A stretch of DNA of 64,000 nucleotides from Nymphaea colorata. Taxonomy: Eukaryota > Streptophyta > Magnoliopsida > Nymphaeales > Nymphaeaceae. Position 1 is the stretch's first letter; every line of letters begins with the position of its first letter. The stretch is from NCBI RefSeq assembly GCF_008831285.2, contig NC_045150.1, forward strand, positions 4,230,001 through 4,294,000. Reading direction: 5' to 3'. This document shows, in pieces, positions 43,465-56,600 of this stretch. Under the pieces are notes generated by a model. That model ran no database searches. It saw only the letters and a list, made by a program, of their open reading frames with translations, and was not told the origin of the DNA. The translations under genes and the position numbers were made by a program.

Positions 43465-44999
43465 AGAAGGCCAATTGAAGGTCAGAAGGGATATGATGAC
43501 CTTTCTGCAAAAATTGGAGTCTCCGTCTTTCATCATGCAGATAGCCAGATGAGGCTACAACTTGGGACTTTCCTTCATTTACTAGATATTCTTACAACTT
43601 GGAAAGGAGCCCTCAAGTTTGTTATTCTATTGTATATTCATGATGCTTATAATAACTTCTGCTCAGCAATAGAAGCTCTGTTTAGTGTTCCTTGTTAGAA
43701 ACTTCTTTGAAAGTTTCAGAAATTGTTTCATGGCCCTTGTTCATAAAAGTTCATCTGAAATTTTGTGAAACTAGTTTTTTTTGGCTTGTTGTTCTAAAAG
43801 CAGTATGGTCACGGTTTTCTGACCGATGTGGCTTCTAGGCTGATAAGCATAGACAATCTTTCAGACGATTAGAGGTTCGACTGTAACCCTGCACATGGTA
43901 GTACAGGTGATAAGATATATTCCTTGCGAGGAAGCCAGAAAAAAAGAAAAAAGAAAAAAACAGAAAGTTGCTTCATATATGCAAGCAAAATGAGGCTTGT
44001 GTAGATTTGATATGAGCATTTGAGACATTTGATATGGCTCGAAGATACTACGCTCAAAATGTGACTCATGTATAACATACTAATTAAATCTCAAGGCAGT
44101 ATCGTACAAAAAAAAATGGTACACTGAAACTTCTTAAAATGACTCGAGCTTCTCTGTCAATATCTTTCAACGGTTTCTTTCATTTATGAATTAATACACT
44201 AACTTATATATAAAACCAGTTTTCCAAAAATTTGCCCTCCGTATGGCCCACCCATCTTAGGATGGAGAAGATAAGGGTTGCGGAGAAGAAAAAAGAAAAA
44301 GTAAGTGTGTGTAAACGAAGGTAGAAAGGTCAAAAACTCTTATATGTACATATATGAGAAAGGAATAACCTGTACATGGTTCTGTTTTTAGTTAAAAAAA
44401 TATATTATATATGAAAAAAATTAAAACATATGTACCATTCATCTAAAAATAATTTTCATATATTTTCTTCAGGCTAATCTTACATATTTAAGTTAAACAA
44501 CGAACATTTTCAATTTTGACACCTAAAGTTGTATATGAATAATAAATCTTACTTCAAAGGGCACAAGTAGTTGCAGGCTAAGGCCTCTGAAGTGACATGT
44601 CTCTAATGCAATTCTTATGTGCGTTATATCCCAACAACTTACGTGGTAGCAAAGAGATGTAGGGGGCCCTTTGGACCACTTTTCCTCTGTGGTGGGTTAT
44701 TAACCTCCTCCTGACTGGGAACAATCAATTTTCAATTCTTTGCATCAAAATATAAACTAGAACTCTATGTTTATCTAGGAAAATTGAATAGTAATCTGGC
44801 TAATTAAAGTGACTCAACTTACTTATGGGGGGTTATCTGATCTATCGTGATGGATGACCAAGAGAAAATTAATCATAAAAAGTGATGGAGATTTTTGTGG
44901 TTTATTAAGTTTACACTATTTTTTCTTTTTTATTTCTCAACCATCCATCATATGGATTAGATGACCTTTATGAATGAGCTGGGAGACTCTAAGTAGCCA

Positions 45000-45083
<84 letters not shown>

Positions 45084-45281
45084 CTTTTTTGGATTAGCAT
45101 ATTGCTATTGTTACCCGAAAACCCAATCATATCCTCATATTGAATAAGTTTAATATCTTCCAAATTTTGTAATATTGGTCAGTTGTATAAAAAGTGTTAA
45201 AATACTCTAAATGAAGAGCCCTATTCATTTTTCCAGTACCGTAGGTGGGCCTCAGCCCAGAATGCCTGAAGACTAGAAGTG
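43465..45281. other. BUD13 3' flank
   Basis: The 3' UTR should occupy the first few hundred bases; an AATAA-type signal is possible near 43650. Beyond that the DNA is AT-rich without coding signals, ending in a long TA tract. Confidence 0.4.
45003..45079. repeat. (TA)n microsatellite, about 77 bp
   Basis: An unbroken TA dinucleotide run about 200 bp left of the Mutator-like element. Length may be imprecise in the assembly. Confidence 0.95.
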
Positions 45282-45291
45282 ACTTGTTGAT

Positions 45292-48200
45292 AGGGATGTC
45301 CATTGATCAAATATCCGATCCGAATTGCTTTTAAAAAATTAGATATGGTAAGCAATTTGACATTCGATTGAGAAATCGGATCAGATTCGGATTTAAGAAA
45401 TAACATCAGATACGAATTCAGATTCAGTTTTAAGTAAATATCTGATCAGATACTAACTATCTTAACAGGTATATCTGAATCTAAACTATAACATAATATG
45501 AACCGCATGAGCTGATATCCGAATCTAGGAGCCTAATATCTGAATCAAAACTGCGAGAGCTGATACCTAAACTAATATCTGAGTTGGTGGTGTAGCTGGT
45601 TTTGAAGTTGCAACCTATGACAATGGTACCACCTTTTGGACAAAAAGTCTAGTCAAATGCACTAACTTATAAATATTATATATAATATAATATGACTTCC
45701 ATGGAGTTGCATATAATAATATTATTATAGAAATCATATAAACCATTTAACTTAAAATATTTAAAATTAATTAATTAATTAAATAATACTATGTTTAATT
45801 AATTTTTGTTTTGTAATCAAGCAAACTATTATAGTTAAGGCATCAACTAAGCACAATATCTTAAATAATATATTTGTTTAATTGAAATAATCAAGAAAAC
45901 TTCAACCAAGAAGTTCAACAAAATGAGAATTTTAAAAAATATGAAAAAGGTACTTTTAAAGCTACAATTTTTTTAATGGACCGTTATGTCAAATTGGTTA
46001 TATGAACAACTATATTATATATTTAAAAGATAGCAGGTTTAAGAAAATATTGGCATGTACGTTACATATGAAAAAAAAAAGTTGATAGCAAAAAAATATA
46101 CTTTAAAAAAAAACAACTTAAAAAAATGTTTTATAATAAATAAAAATCTTAAACACATTGTGATATTCATTTTAAGTTGAAAGCATTTTGTGCATAATCT
46201 CAAATAAATATATTTAATATGAAAAAACTACTAAACTTATAAAAAAAAATTATTTATCAAATTATCAATTTCGTATTTAATCAATCAAGTAAATTACTTT
46301 GTATAATCATACAATTCATTCAAAAGTCTTAGGTTAACACATAATTCACAAACTTGAAAACATAAGCCTCTAACTAGTAGAAAAACAACAAATTGTAAGA
46401 TTTAATAAACTATCTTATATATCTTTGGAGTAATTATATAATTTTATGTAAAAAAAAACTATTATAATAAAAGCAAGATGACTAATAAATTATTTGATAT
46501 ATCATTGAACACTCTTTTTCCGGATATAACACAAATTATTTCAATTAACTCAATCAAATGAGAAAAAATCATTAAATAATACTTTTTTTAATGAAAAATA
46601 TTATGGATCACCTTATTTAATAATTCACAATAAGTGATAATCATAAAATAATATTTTATTTAATTAAAATATGTTATTAGTTAAAAATAAACCAATTAAT
46701 GTTCAAGATCCATGATTATTATGAAGAAAGTATGAAAGTCAAATATACCAGTAAAAAAAAATCGAATCAATGAACAGGTAGGTGTAGACTCTTAGGTGTT
46801 TAATCCATTAAGGATGATCTTAACCGTTGATTTGACCCAAAAAAAAAAAAAAGTATTTTAGTCCTTTACTGTTAATTGACATGCTTCTATTATTATTTTT
46901 CCTCAATTATCAACATTGACAAAATCAACTTCATGTCCCAATTGATGAGACAAAACTCAAAATATCATTTATAATGGGTACAACACCTCATAAAAAAACT
47001 GTTTTGAAAGAATTAGATATATGAAAAAATAACTTTTAATTAGTTTTGAATAATTAGTTCGATGTTTAAATGACACACTTAAACTCATTTCTTTAAATAC
47101 ATAGGGGTAATGGTTGATTAAGAAATTTTTTGTTGCAAAAGTCAAACTAATAATTTTAAAATTTTAAATAAAGCCAAAACATAATTTCTTTTATTTTTAT
47201 TTTTGTATACGATAAACTTACCAATTGTTTTGTTGCAAAAGTCAAACTATAGTTTTAAAATTTTAAATGAAGCCAAAACATAATTTTTTAATTTTTTTTA
47301 TGTACAATAAACTTACCAGTTGTTTTGTTGCAACAGTTAAACTATAGTTTTAAAAATTTAAGTAAAACCAAAACATAATTTTTTTTTATATATGATAAAC
47401 TTACCAATTGTTTTGAAAGTACAACTATTAAGATATAAATTTATAAGATGAAGTTAAAATAATGACTATTAAGAGAAGTAAGGGTTGATTAAAAACTTAA
47501 ATAAAGTTTTTGCCCATTTTTTTTTGCTTTTAAAATAAATTATTTTTATTGGCTTGTTAAAAGAGGCTATTGAAGATAATTGGCTCCTTATGTGTCGTTT
47601 CTTCTTCCCTACACCACCAAACAACAAAAAGGAAAAAAGGCCAGCGGTGAGAACCGTTTCCCTGCACCGCTTGAGGAAGAACCTATTTGTTTATTTTCGA
47701 GAACTCATGAACACCCATTTCTTGTTTTGGAGATTTTTTTTTTGCCTGTTTCATTTTGCCAAATCCAGAGCTTTTTCTGAAAACCGTCTCTTGCTTTTGA
47801 GTTTTTGCATGAAAATAATGAAAATTTTTGCCTATCCTACTCCTTTGCTGTAATTTCTTTCTACATACGAATTCTTCCTATGCCCATTATCGTGGACAGC
47901 TTGTCTAGTTGCTACTCGGAAATGTCATATTTATTTGATGCAGGGTTTTGCGTTGTGGGTTCTCGAACAAACTGGGTATGTATTGGAAATTTACAGTAAG
48001 GGTAGACTGTTAGTCTGAGGACTGTAGACTGAATTATCCGTTTTTCTCCAGAGAAATTTGGGTTTCACTTCCAAGTTATGCATTGTTAGTATTTTATTTT
48101 GTTGTAGAAGACGTAGAAGCTTATGAAGACCCACATCCATGACTTCCGTCACTTATGAGCCAACACCATAGCAAAATATTTAGGATGCAGAGTGACAGAG

Positions 48201-48561
48201 TTGGGATTTGTCTACTTTGAATTTACCATTTTTCATCTATTTATTTGATTCAAGTCTTAGACCTCTATGTGTGGTTAAGTGGGATTCGGATTAGATTCGG
48301 ATCGGATTCGGATATAACTTAAAATTTGGATTCAAATCGGATTCAGATATAACTTAAAATTCGGATTCGGATTGGATTCAAGTATAACTTAAAAATCGGA
48401 TTCGAATATTCAGATGTAGATTTTAAAGTCGGATTCAATTATGGTATAAATTTTTTTTCATCTGAATTTGAATCTTAATCCTAATCCGAATATATGAATA
48501 TCCGAAAAATCGGATATGGTAAAAGGTATATTCAATCTGAATCTGATCCGTTGACATCCCT
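45292..48561. mobile_element. Mutator-like non-autonomous element, 3.27 kb, 10-bp target duplication
   Basis: Ends are AGGGATGTCCATTGATCA and, inverted, AGGGATGTCAACGGATCA: nine bases perfect, then mostly matching. The flanking direct repeat ACTTGTTGAT is perfect, 45282-45291 and 48562-48571. A duplication of 9-11 bp is typical of Mutator-like elements. Subterminal DNA on both sides consists of many copies of a GGATTCGGATATAACTT-type unit of about 30 bp. No transposase is seen. The interior is very AT-rich apart from a GC-richer part (47560-48210) that may be captured host DNA. Confidence 0.75.
47131..47420. repeat. Three tandem copies of a unit of about 95 bp
   Basis: Each unit contains TTTTGTTGCAAAAGTCAAACT (or a one-base variant), then a TTTTAAAATTT stretch, AGCCAAAACATAATTT and ATAAACTTACCA. 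It lies inside the Mutator-like element. Confidence 0.75.
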
Positions 48562-49355
48562 ACTTGTTGATCTTAACATTTTCCTTTGTCAGGACACATG
48601 TAGCTTAGCTCACTCTGCCTATTTGAGAAGTAGGATTGATTTTGCTGCTAGAGCATTCAAACCTTGTACTATTAAATAAGACTAAAATTTTTAAAATATA
48701 CCTACCACAGACAATGAATCAAATTATTTCTAACATGTCTTCAGATGATTAAAAATAAAAAAATTATTACTAAAAACAATACAAACCATTTTTAAAAGCA
48801 CCGTGGTGCACTTAAACCGTCGGTAATGCTCCTGTAGACTGTTTTTAGAGATAGATTTTTAATTCCCAACCATCCAGCAACTTTTGACATTTGAAATTCC
48901 CCCACACGCATGTACATACGCACACATGTACACACATATTGCACCACTCCACAAAGTTTTCGAACAAAAAATTTTCTTTTTTTGTAAGGATGACATCGAA
49001 GTGCCAGAAAATGGAAGGAAATACGAAAAACTCAAAAGTTATTTGTCAGTTTCAAGACATACTTCAACACACATATACAAAATGTCGGACATTAGCTTAC
49101 TGGTCATCAAGTATTTACAGAAAACAAGTTTCATCTACAAAATCTGTGTCTATTTCACCGGAAGCCAGACCAAGTGCAACATCAGAACTTGTACACAGGA
49201 GGACATGGGGTGCTGTATATACTGGAAGGAGAGACTGCTAGTTCAGACGTGGACAAGGATAGGTTTAATATGTATTGGAGCCTATAGATTCGTAGAAAAT
49301 TCACATGCTTAATGTGCCCATAGGAGCCAAAAACGATATGTATACATATATTTTT

Positions 49356-49359
<4 letters not shown>

Positions 49360-49407
<48 letters not shown>
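49360..49407. repeat. (TA)n microsatellite
   Basis: About 48 bp of AT/TA dinucleotides after a TTTTTGTG context. Confidence 0.9.
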
Positions 49408-49409
<2 letters not shown>

Positions 49410-50974
49410 ACAAAAAAGTGCATTTTATACATGCATAGTGTGATATATCAGTCTTATAATGAATTAAAAGCACTGCTTTGTACATATGAAAATATAATTT
49501 ATGAAAAGGTCATCATTTAGAACCTGCAAATGACATTTGTGGCTATGGCTTTAACTAAGCCGTATTTTTTAAAATTTTGTGATAGGTAACTTGTTTGTTC
49601 ATCATAGCATCCACCTATGCCGACTGATATGTGTCGACCCAAATTCACAATGACCTTACAGGAAGATCATTTATCAATTCAAGAATTAACATTGCTAGGT
49701 TATGGCATGTTTCGACTAAATTTTTGACAAATAAACTTAGAATTTAATTTTCACAATCATTCCAGTTTCAAAATGATCTTTCCGTCATTGTAAAACACGA
49801 TTTAAACAAATCCACTCCTAATAAATAGATCATACATGTAAAGGGTGTTTGAACAAAGGAATAGTTTGTGAGTCTCCAATGAAACTGGGGCAAATTCATG
49901 GGGCACTATAATCCAGTGTTTTGTCAATCTACCCCTAATTTTGATGCAGATTCATTGGACAATCATAAACTGTTCCTCTCTAAATGAGTTACTAATTATT
50001 CCAAATGAGGGAAACTTTTCTATTTAGTTATTCATGCACTTGTTTACTAAAGAAAAAGAAAAAAAAAAGGTCTGAGTGGATAATTGAATTCAATTGTGTG
50101 GCAAGAATGTTGTGAATAGGTTTTATCTATAATGTATAAATGTATACCAAGCATTTTTCATGACATAGTTCTTTCAATTGCTTGGTATCAGAAAGATTAT
50201 TAACAATAATAACAAGAGAAAAACGGCATGTTCCCCAATTGTTCATGGTCAAAATTTTGCCCTTGATTGTCAAAAGCAAGAACACAAAAAAGAAAAAGAA
50301 GAACCCAAAAGTGGCACAGTATATATGGGCATTAGACAAGGTATTTTTTAGGGCACCAAGTGTTTTCTAAATTTGACTTTCCATCCACTTAGATTATCCA
50401 AACCAATAAGTTGGCACTTCTATGTTTTACCCTTGTTTGGTATCTATCTCTCTCAAAGAAAAAATGATTTGCAATAAATTCTAAATAAAAACAATAACAT
50501 GAACTTGAGAGTGAGATTTGAGGCAAGCTGGATTTCAATTGCATAGATGGACAGCCAACAAAGGCCAATACAAATTTTAATTTGGATTTGATTTCTGTTA
50601 TGCCAGATACATAGCTAGTCATCCACCTGAATTATGTCTACTTAAAGATGCTTATAGATCAGCTTTAATCACTTATCATTTGAAGCTGACCCATCAAATA
50701 TAAGACTTGGATCACTGAAATAAACTCTAGGCATATTTAAGTTTGTATATGAATTTAAGTTTAACTTGATTCAGTTCATTCTTTGACACTGGATTCAAAT
50801 TTGGTCCTCTAAAGCACTTTTTGGGCCTTTTTTTTGCCAATACCCTATGCATGAAATGTATGGACTAAGTAAATATAAAAACCCATTACACTCTTTATAA
50901 ATAACTTGATTTATCTCACAAGATATTGCATGTAAAGTTTTTTTTTAAAAAAAAACAGAGTATTGTTCTTTTAA

Positions 50975-50976
<2 letters not shown>

Positions 50977-51036
<60 letters not shown>
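50977..51036. repeat. Compound (TG)n(TA)n microsatellite
   Basis: About 23 bp of TG repeats run into about 30 bp of TA repeats. Confidence 0.9.
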
Positions 51037-51780
51037 AATGTTAGTGTTTCTCAAGTGTGGTGCCTTGTGTACTCTAAACTAAAAAAAAAACTTGATAAAT
51101 GGCATAGACATATTCAATATAATTTTTTATTACAAATTATTTTTGGGAATAATTTTTTTTAAGGATAAAATTATTGAACTATTACGTTTTGACGCACTTT
51201 AAATAGTTGATCTTTTATATACTTGATCTTCCTTATACCACCAATTAATGTGCTGCAACAGCTAAATAACTTATGTGTATCACATTATACATATTTGGCT
51301 AGCAAGTTGATTGGCAATTTGAAACACCACCGTGGTTGGTTTGCGTCCAAATTTATATGAGAAAAAACATGAAAAAAAATTGTCCAGTTCAAACTCCACA
51401 AGGCTATTAGAAAACAGCTACTAACAACTTAGAACAGTGTTCATGAAATCTTATCTACGCATTTGATTTTTGTAAGCATATAATCAAAGCAATTTGACAC
51501 GTTCGTGTAGTCAAACTTTTTGAAAAATTGAGCAAAATGCAGCTAAAAAGACCAAATTGGCTATCGAACAAACATATTATTGGATTGCAATTAAAATCTA
51601 AATGTTAGATACGCAGAGATCCTAAAAAATAGTACTTGGCACAACTTAAATTATCGTAATTTGAGCTTGTATGAGGAGAGAGACACGGATAGTTGTTTTG
51701 AGTTATATACTCGTGGTGTTTACATTTTCCAGTCAAACAATCTGAACACGTCAATATCTTGCTTTTTTTATTATCATTGA

Positions 51781-52096
51781 ATGCTCCACAGTTAAAGTTA
51801 GAGCTCTTTGAGGTGCCATTGGGGTGCTATGATCAAGTGTACATAGGGGCATCGTAATATTTGAAAATAAATCATAAAATCACATTCACATATCACATTC
51901 CAAATTTTTTGAAGGGCACACACACATATACATTTATAAAGAGAGAGAGAGAGTTTCATTAAATGCTCCACAAATAAAGTGAGAGCTCTTTGAGGTGCCA
52001 TTGGGTTGCTAGGATCAAGTGTACATAGGGGCATCATAATATTTGAAAATAGGTCATAAAATCACATTCACATATCACATTCTTTAAGCGCGCCAT

Positions 52097-52152
<56 letters not shown>

Positions 52153-52335
52153 TTTTTTTATTAAATGCTCCACAAATAAAGTGAGCTCTTTGAGGTGCCA
52201 TTGGGGTGCTAAGACAAGTGTAAATTGGGGCATCGTAATATTTATTTATAATATCACATTCACATACCACATTTCAAAATTTTTAAAGCGAAGGGGCCCA
52301 CACACGCACACACACACACATCAGTATATATATGT
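51781..52335. repeat. Three tandem copies of a unit of about 190 bp with internal microsatellites
   Basis: Each copy holds ATGCTCCACA, then GAGCTCTTTGAGGTGCCATT, a CAAGTGTA motif, GGGGCATCGTAATATTT and CACATTCACATA, and ends in a CA- and/or TA-rich tract followed by GAGAGAG. Copies begin near 51781, 51962 and 52163. The third is most diverged. The microsatellite inside each unit differs in length and type. Confidence 0.85.
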
Positions 52336-52401
52336 GTGTGTATTTTCAAAATTCTGTTTTATATGATCTATCATTAATCTTATCTTGAAGTGAATATGAT
52401 T

Positions 52402-52560
52402 ATTGGCATAATCAAGCGGCAAGGTGGTTCACACACAAGAAGTTTGAGATATGAATCCCGTGGTTGTTGTCACGTTTTGGTGCACTAGTACGCCTCTTAA
52501 TTGTAAACGGGTGGCAAGCATGATACTTGAGTAAAAGTCATACCCCAAAGCAACTTAGAA
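52402..52560 (+). mobile_element. Possible tRNA-derived SINE
   Basis: GGCAAGGTGGTTCACAC and, about 30 bases on, TTTGAGATATGAATCCCGT resemble degenerate pol III A and B boxes of a tRNA-like head. They are followed by a short unrelated body. No poly(A) or T tail and no duplication could be assigned, so this stays tentative. Confidence 0.3.
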
Positions 52561-52777
52561 CCTTGGAATGTTAAGAGCCCATTTGAATACATGAAACTTA
52601 AAATATAAATATAACTTTAGTTCAAATTCCATGAAAAGTTTAGTTGTTGGCAAACACATAACTTTAATATCAGAAGCTTTGGAGCCATTATAGAACTTTA
52701 GTACTGGTATTAATACCGCAAGAAATGTTTTGCCTCATACAAAAGTTCCGTGAATTCCAACAAATGGAGTAAATTGA

Positions 52778-52920
52778 AGGTAAGATAAAAAAATTCCACC
52801 AAAAAAGTGTCTGGTAACAGTTTTAAAGTCAGGTATTTAAGGTAAGATAAAAATTCCACCAAAAAGTGTCTGGTACTAAATACCTAGCAGTTTTAAACTC
52901 AGATATTTAGTTCCAAGTAT
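52778..52920. repeat. Imperfect tandem duplication, about 66 bp
   Basis: GGTAAGATAAAAA with ATTCCACC and AGTGTCTGGTA, then CAGTTTTAAA and CAGxTATTTA, occurs twice in a row with small indels. The second copy carries an extra CTAAATACCTAG. Confidence 0.75.
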
Positions 52921-53139
52921 TCAAACGCTACCAAAAGGGTAAACATTTTCTCTTGTGGGCTGTTATGCCAAAAACATTTTCTCTTGTGGTAACATTCTTT
53001 TTTAAAAAAAAAATGTAAAATTGAAAATGAGATAAGCAAAAGTAAGTAAGAGGGCGAGAAAAAAAAAGCAATAAAATCAATTGGAAATGGGTTCAACTAA
53101 TCCAGTATTTAAACTGGTTTTTCCAGTTATTTTTCTCTC

Positions 53140-53697
53140 TCTCACTTCCTGACATACTTTTTTTTTTCCTTATCTTCTTCCTTTCCTTCTTTCTTTTCAC
53201 AACAATCACCTTCACCTTACAATTGATGGATTTTAGAAAGTAAGAAATGAGTATATTCTAAACAATTTAAGCCAAATACAAAAGACATACCACCTATTTT
53301 TTTTCTTGTTAAAAGTTATTTTAAACAAAATATGAATATACTAGTATCTTTCCAAATATTAATGTAATATAAATCACACGATCAAGTTGTTTTCATAAAA
53401 AAATTCGGTTTTTCTAAAAATATATTTGAAATCAGAAAAAAATTAACTTAATATATGTTTCATATCAAAGTACTTTACAACCCATATCTGTAAGTTTAAA
53501 TTAAACAAAAAATTTTGTGGTTCTGGTATTTATTTCAAACTTCATTCCAACTCCGTTCCATGCCAGACATGCTCGGTACGAACAAATCCGATATGGGACC
53601 TGAAAGTTTACAGTAGCCCCTTCATATTCCTTGTTTACTGTTCTGGGGCTTCATTTCTCTCTCCGGACTGGCAGAAAAAATTGCAGAGTCTCTCTCC
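53140..53697 (+). promoter_or_regulatory. Probable promoter and 5' leader of the PWI-RRM gene
   Basis: Composition changes from AT-rich to a mixed, pyrimidine-tract leader with CTTCATTTCTCTCTCC directly before the ATG at 53698. No unambiguous TATA box is placed. Transcription start cannot be fixed by eye. Confidence 0.4.
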
Positions 53698-56600
53698 ATG
53701 GACGTCTCTCATTGTAGGCCTCGATCCTTCAAGATGGACAGGAAGTCTCCTTTGGCTTTGGAACTGAAGGAGACGGTCTTAAAGAAGCTCCTCGAGTTCT
53801 TGGGGAACTACTCGGACGACGTTCTAGCGGTAATTTCCCCCATGCTCGCGCATTTCATTTTGACCCTGGGGATTATGTTTCGTTTTCTTAAGGACTTTGT
53901 TCGTTTTTTGTCGCTGTTATCTTTAGTGGTTCTTTTTGGGAAAATCTGTGGGTTTCTCGTTTTTCCTTGTTTCTTGTCATCTGTTGAGTGATTTATGTGC
54001 ACGGATTTGAAAATGAGTTTCTTATTCATTGTGTCTCCTCAACCTTGATGGTTCGTGATTTTGAATTTTCTGTGTTTGGATTCTTGTGCGACATTTATTG
54101 TTTTCGTTGAGGGATTATTGAACTGCGGCTTTTCAGTTTAACTTGGCAGCTGTTAGTGGTTATGTGATATGAACAATCTATGCAAGTAGTTAATGGTTTA
54201 TGAAGATACGATGACGAAATTATCAGTGTGTATGTATATAATGTAGGCGACAAATTGTACATGTCTACCAGGTTATCAAGACAACGAAGTTTTCCGCATG
54301 TACGTGCCTGTAATGTCTGTGCTAATTCACAAAAACCTAGTATGAAGTCGTGATTAGTCACCCTCGCACAGATGCAAATAATGATGATTTCATTTCTTTC
54401 TCTGATGGGTTTGCTAGACGACTTATGTGATTCTTTTTTCTTTTTCTTCTTTTTCTCCTGTTTAGGTTTAAGTTCGTTATTCGGATTTTTTACATATACA
54501 TGACTTTAATTCACTGTATGTTGCTCTTTTGAGGCTTTCTTGGACATGCTTTCTAGTTCAGAAGTATTTGACATTTGTATTTACAATTTTTACATATTCA
54601 GGAATACATTGTGGTGCTTGTATGCAATGGCAAACGTCAGGATCAAGCACGAGATGATCTAGAGGCTTTTCTTGGTGACAGCTGCAATTCTTTCATAGAC
54701 TGGTATAATGTCTTGTCGGTTCATTGGTCTCCTTAACTGTCATGTGAATCTTTTTATTTTATCCGTTCAACCTGGATATTAACATTGATATCCAGTTTTT
54801 TTAAGGTTTTGGTCTCCTATAGGATTTGTGTAATATTTTCTTTTGTTATTTTAGTAGCAATGTTCTTTCTAGGTTTTCCTGTCGTGGCTGTGATTGTGCT
54901 CTGTTAACACACACTGAGATTCCTTCACGTTTTTGATAGATAGAGAGGGAAAGTGCCTACATGTGCTTTGCTAGATAGTGAGAAATATAGAGAGATGGAG
55001 ATAGGTTTAATTTAGTTTATGATGTATAACTATCAATAATATGAGATAGCATCACACTCGAGAGAGAGGGAAAGCACCTTCAAGTGGTTTTGCTGCCTGA
55101 GAGAGAGGTAGAGAGAGCTGGACATTTTATTGTAGTTTATTATATTATAAACACCGATAATATCTATAATTATCTACTGACGATAAAAAACAAGGGATTG
55201 TATATGTAATTGAGTAGTAACAATAAAAGGAAGACAAAAAAACATCACGTTTGATGCCTTACAAAATAAAAAGTCAATTTTGTTTAAGAAAGTCCATAAC
55301 GAGGCACTAGTCGGTCAACGACTTGACCTCAAAGTGGGCCCAGCTGATTAGAAGCTAGGGGCACCTAGCATGCCTAGGCAGCTAGCTGGGCTCATTAGTC
55401 CCTGTTTTGAAACCAAGGGTGGGTGCACTTAGCTGGTTAATTCTACAGGACATTTCCTTTATGGAAAGGAATATATATATTCCAGAATCAGCACCATTAG
55501 GTTTACCTTTAGCCTGACAGACTCCAGCCTTGGTGAATATAGTGGCATTTCTACTGCTGGAATATTTCATTTTTCTAGTTTTGTGTATTGATTCAACTTG
55601 TTGATCATTTCCTTTGATGCCAGAACTCTCTTTTTGTACTTCTGCTTTTTATTAAGGCCCACTGAATTGATTAGGTTATGGGGTTATCTTTCTGAAAAAG
55701 TGAAACCTTCGAAAGCATCTGCTGCCACTTCAAGCCTCAGGAAGCAATCTTCTAAAGATGGAGATAGCCATGCTACAGAGGTTAACTTCAGGGGACAATC
55801 TGCTAAGAATAGAGATAGCCATGCTACAGAGATTGTGGAGGTCGAAAACAACCAGATCCAACCTCCTTTGGTAACGTAGTTTGATGTGTGATGAGCAGTT
55901 TTTAACTTAGTCTTCAGAAGCTGTTTTTTTCACTATCCTTTTGTTGCATGAAACATTCTTTTGAACCCACTAAAATTCCTTGCCAGTTGGAGGGTTGCAA
56001 TGCAGATAAGTCTAAGAGTGAATCTGTGGTACTCGTAGCCTCAACTGCAACAACAGCGGACTGTCCTGATTGCACTTTTGTAAGTACAGATATGAAGAAG
56101 AAATGCAGATATCAATACAGAAGTGGAACTATTGGTTCGTCATTTACCAACAAGTCTTATATTAGGGATGCTCCACATGGATCAGCCTTTGTGGGATGTC
56201 ATCCAATTAATCAAGAAACTTGTGTAAAGGACATTGATTGTGGAGGCCAGATTAAGCAGGTTGTAGCTGTATATTTCTTCTTCAGTTTGTCATCTTTGGC
56301 TTTAATCAATAGTTCTTAGTTCTTACTAACTTTATTCATTGTTAGCAGATAGTAGGTGGTGCACATGCTGCAAGTTGTGACCAAAACTTTCAAGCATCAA
56401 CAGAGAAACCAGCTTTCATTAACCCTCGATTAGGTATTGCTGGTAGTGGTAAAATCTTGCATCACTTTTCGCAATAACAAATTTATTGGCAGATGCAGAT
56501 TGTTCTAGTTCGTGGAACTGATAGATGCATATAGATGAAACGTATATTTGCAGTTCCAATTCAAAGTTTAGCAAATGATTTGTTCCGAGGTCCAATTAGC

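Larger units (their letters stand above)
48572..51780. other. Intergenic DNA, no gene supported
   Basis: AT-rich with two dinucleotide tracts. One stretch (about 48885-49315) is open in two plus frames (142 and 116 codons) and for about 40 codons on the minus strand. Composition there is more exon-like, but I recognise no domain in any frame. Confidence 0.4.

Noticed and set aside
53740-53991. Continuation of the first PWI-RRM exon to the stop near 53991
   Set aside because: The GTAATT donor at 53830 and the in-phase acceptor at 54601 restore the PWI-like domain exactly; the extension is hydrophobic intron translation.
55295-55390. AGCTAGG/CCTAGGC-like words suggesting another inverted-repeat element
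   Set aside because: No pair of ends or duplication could be defined.
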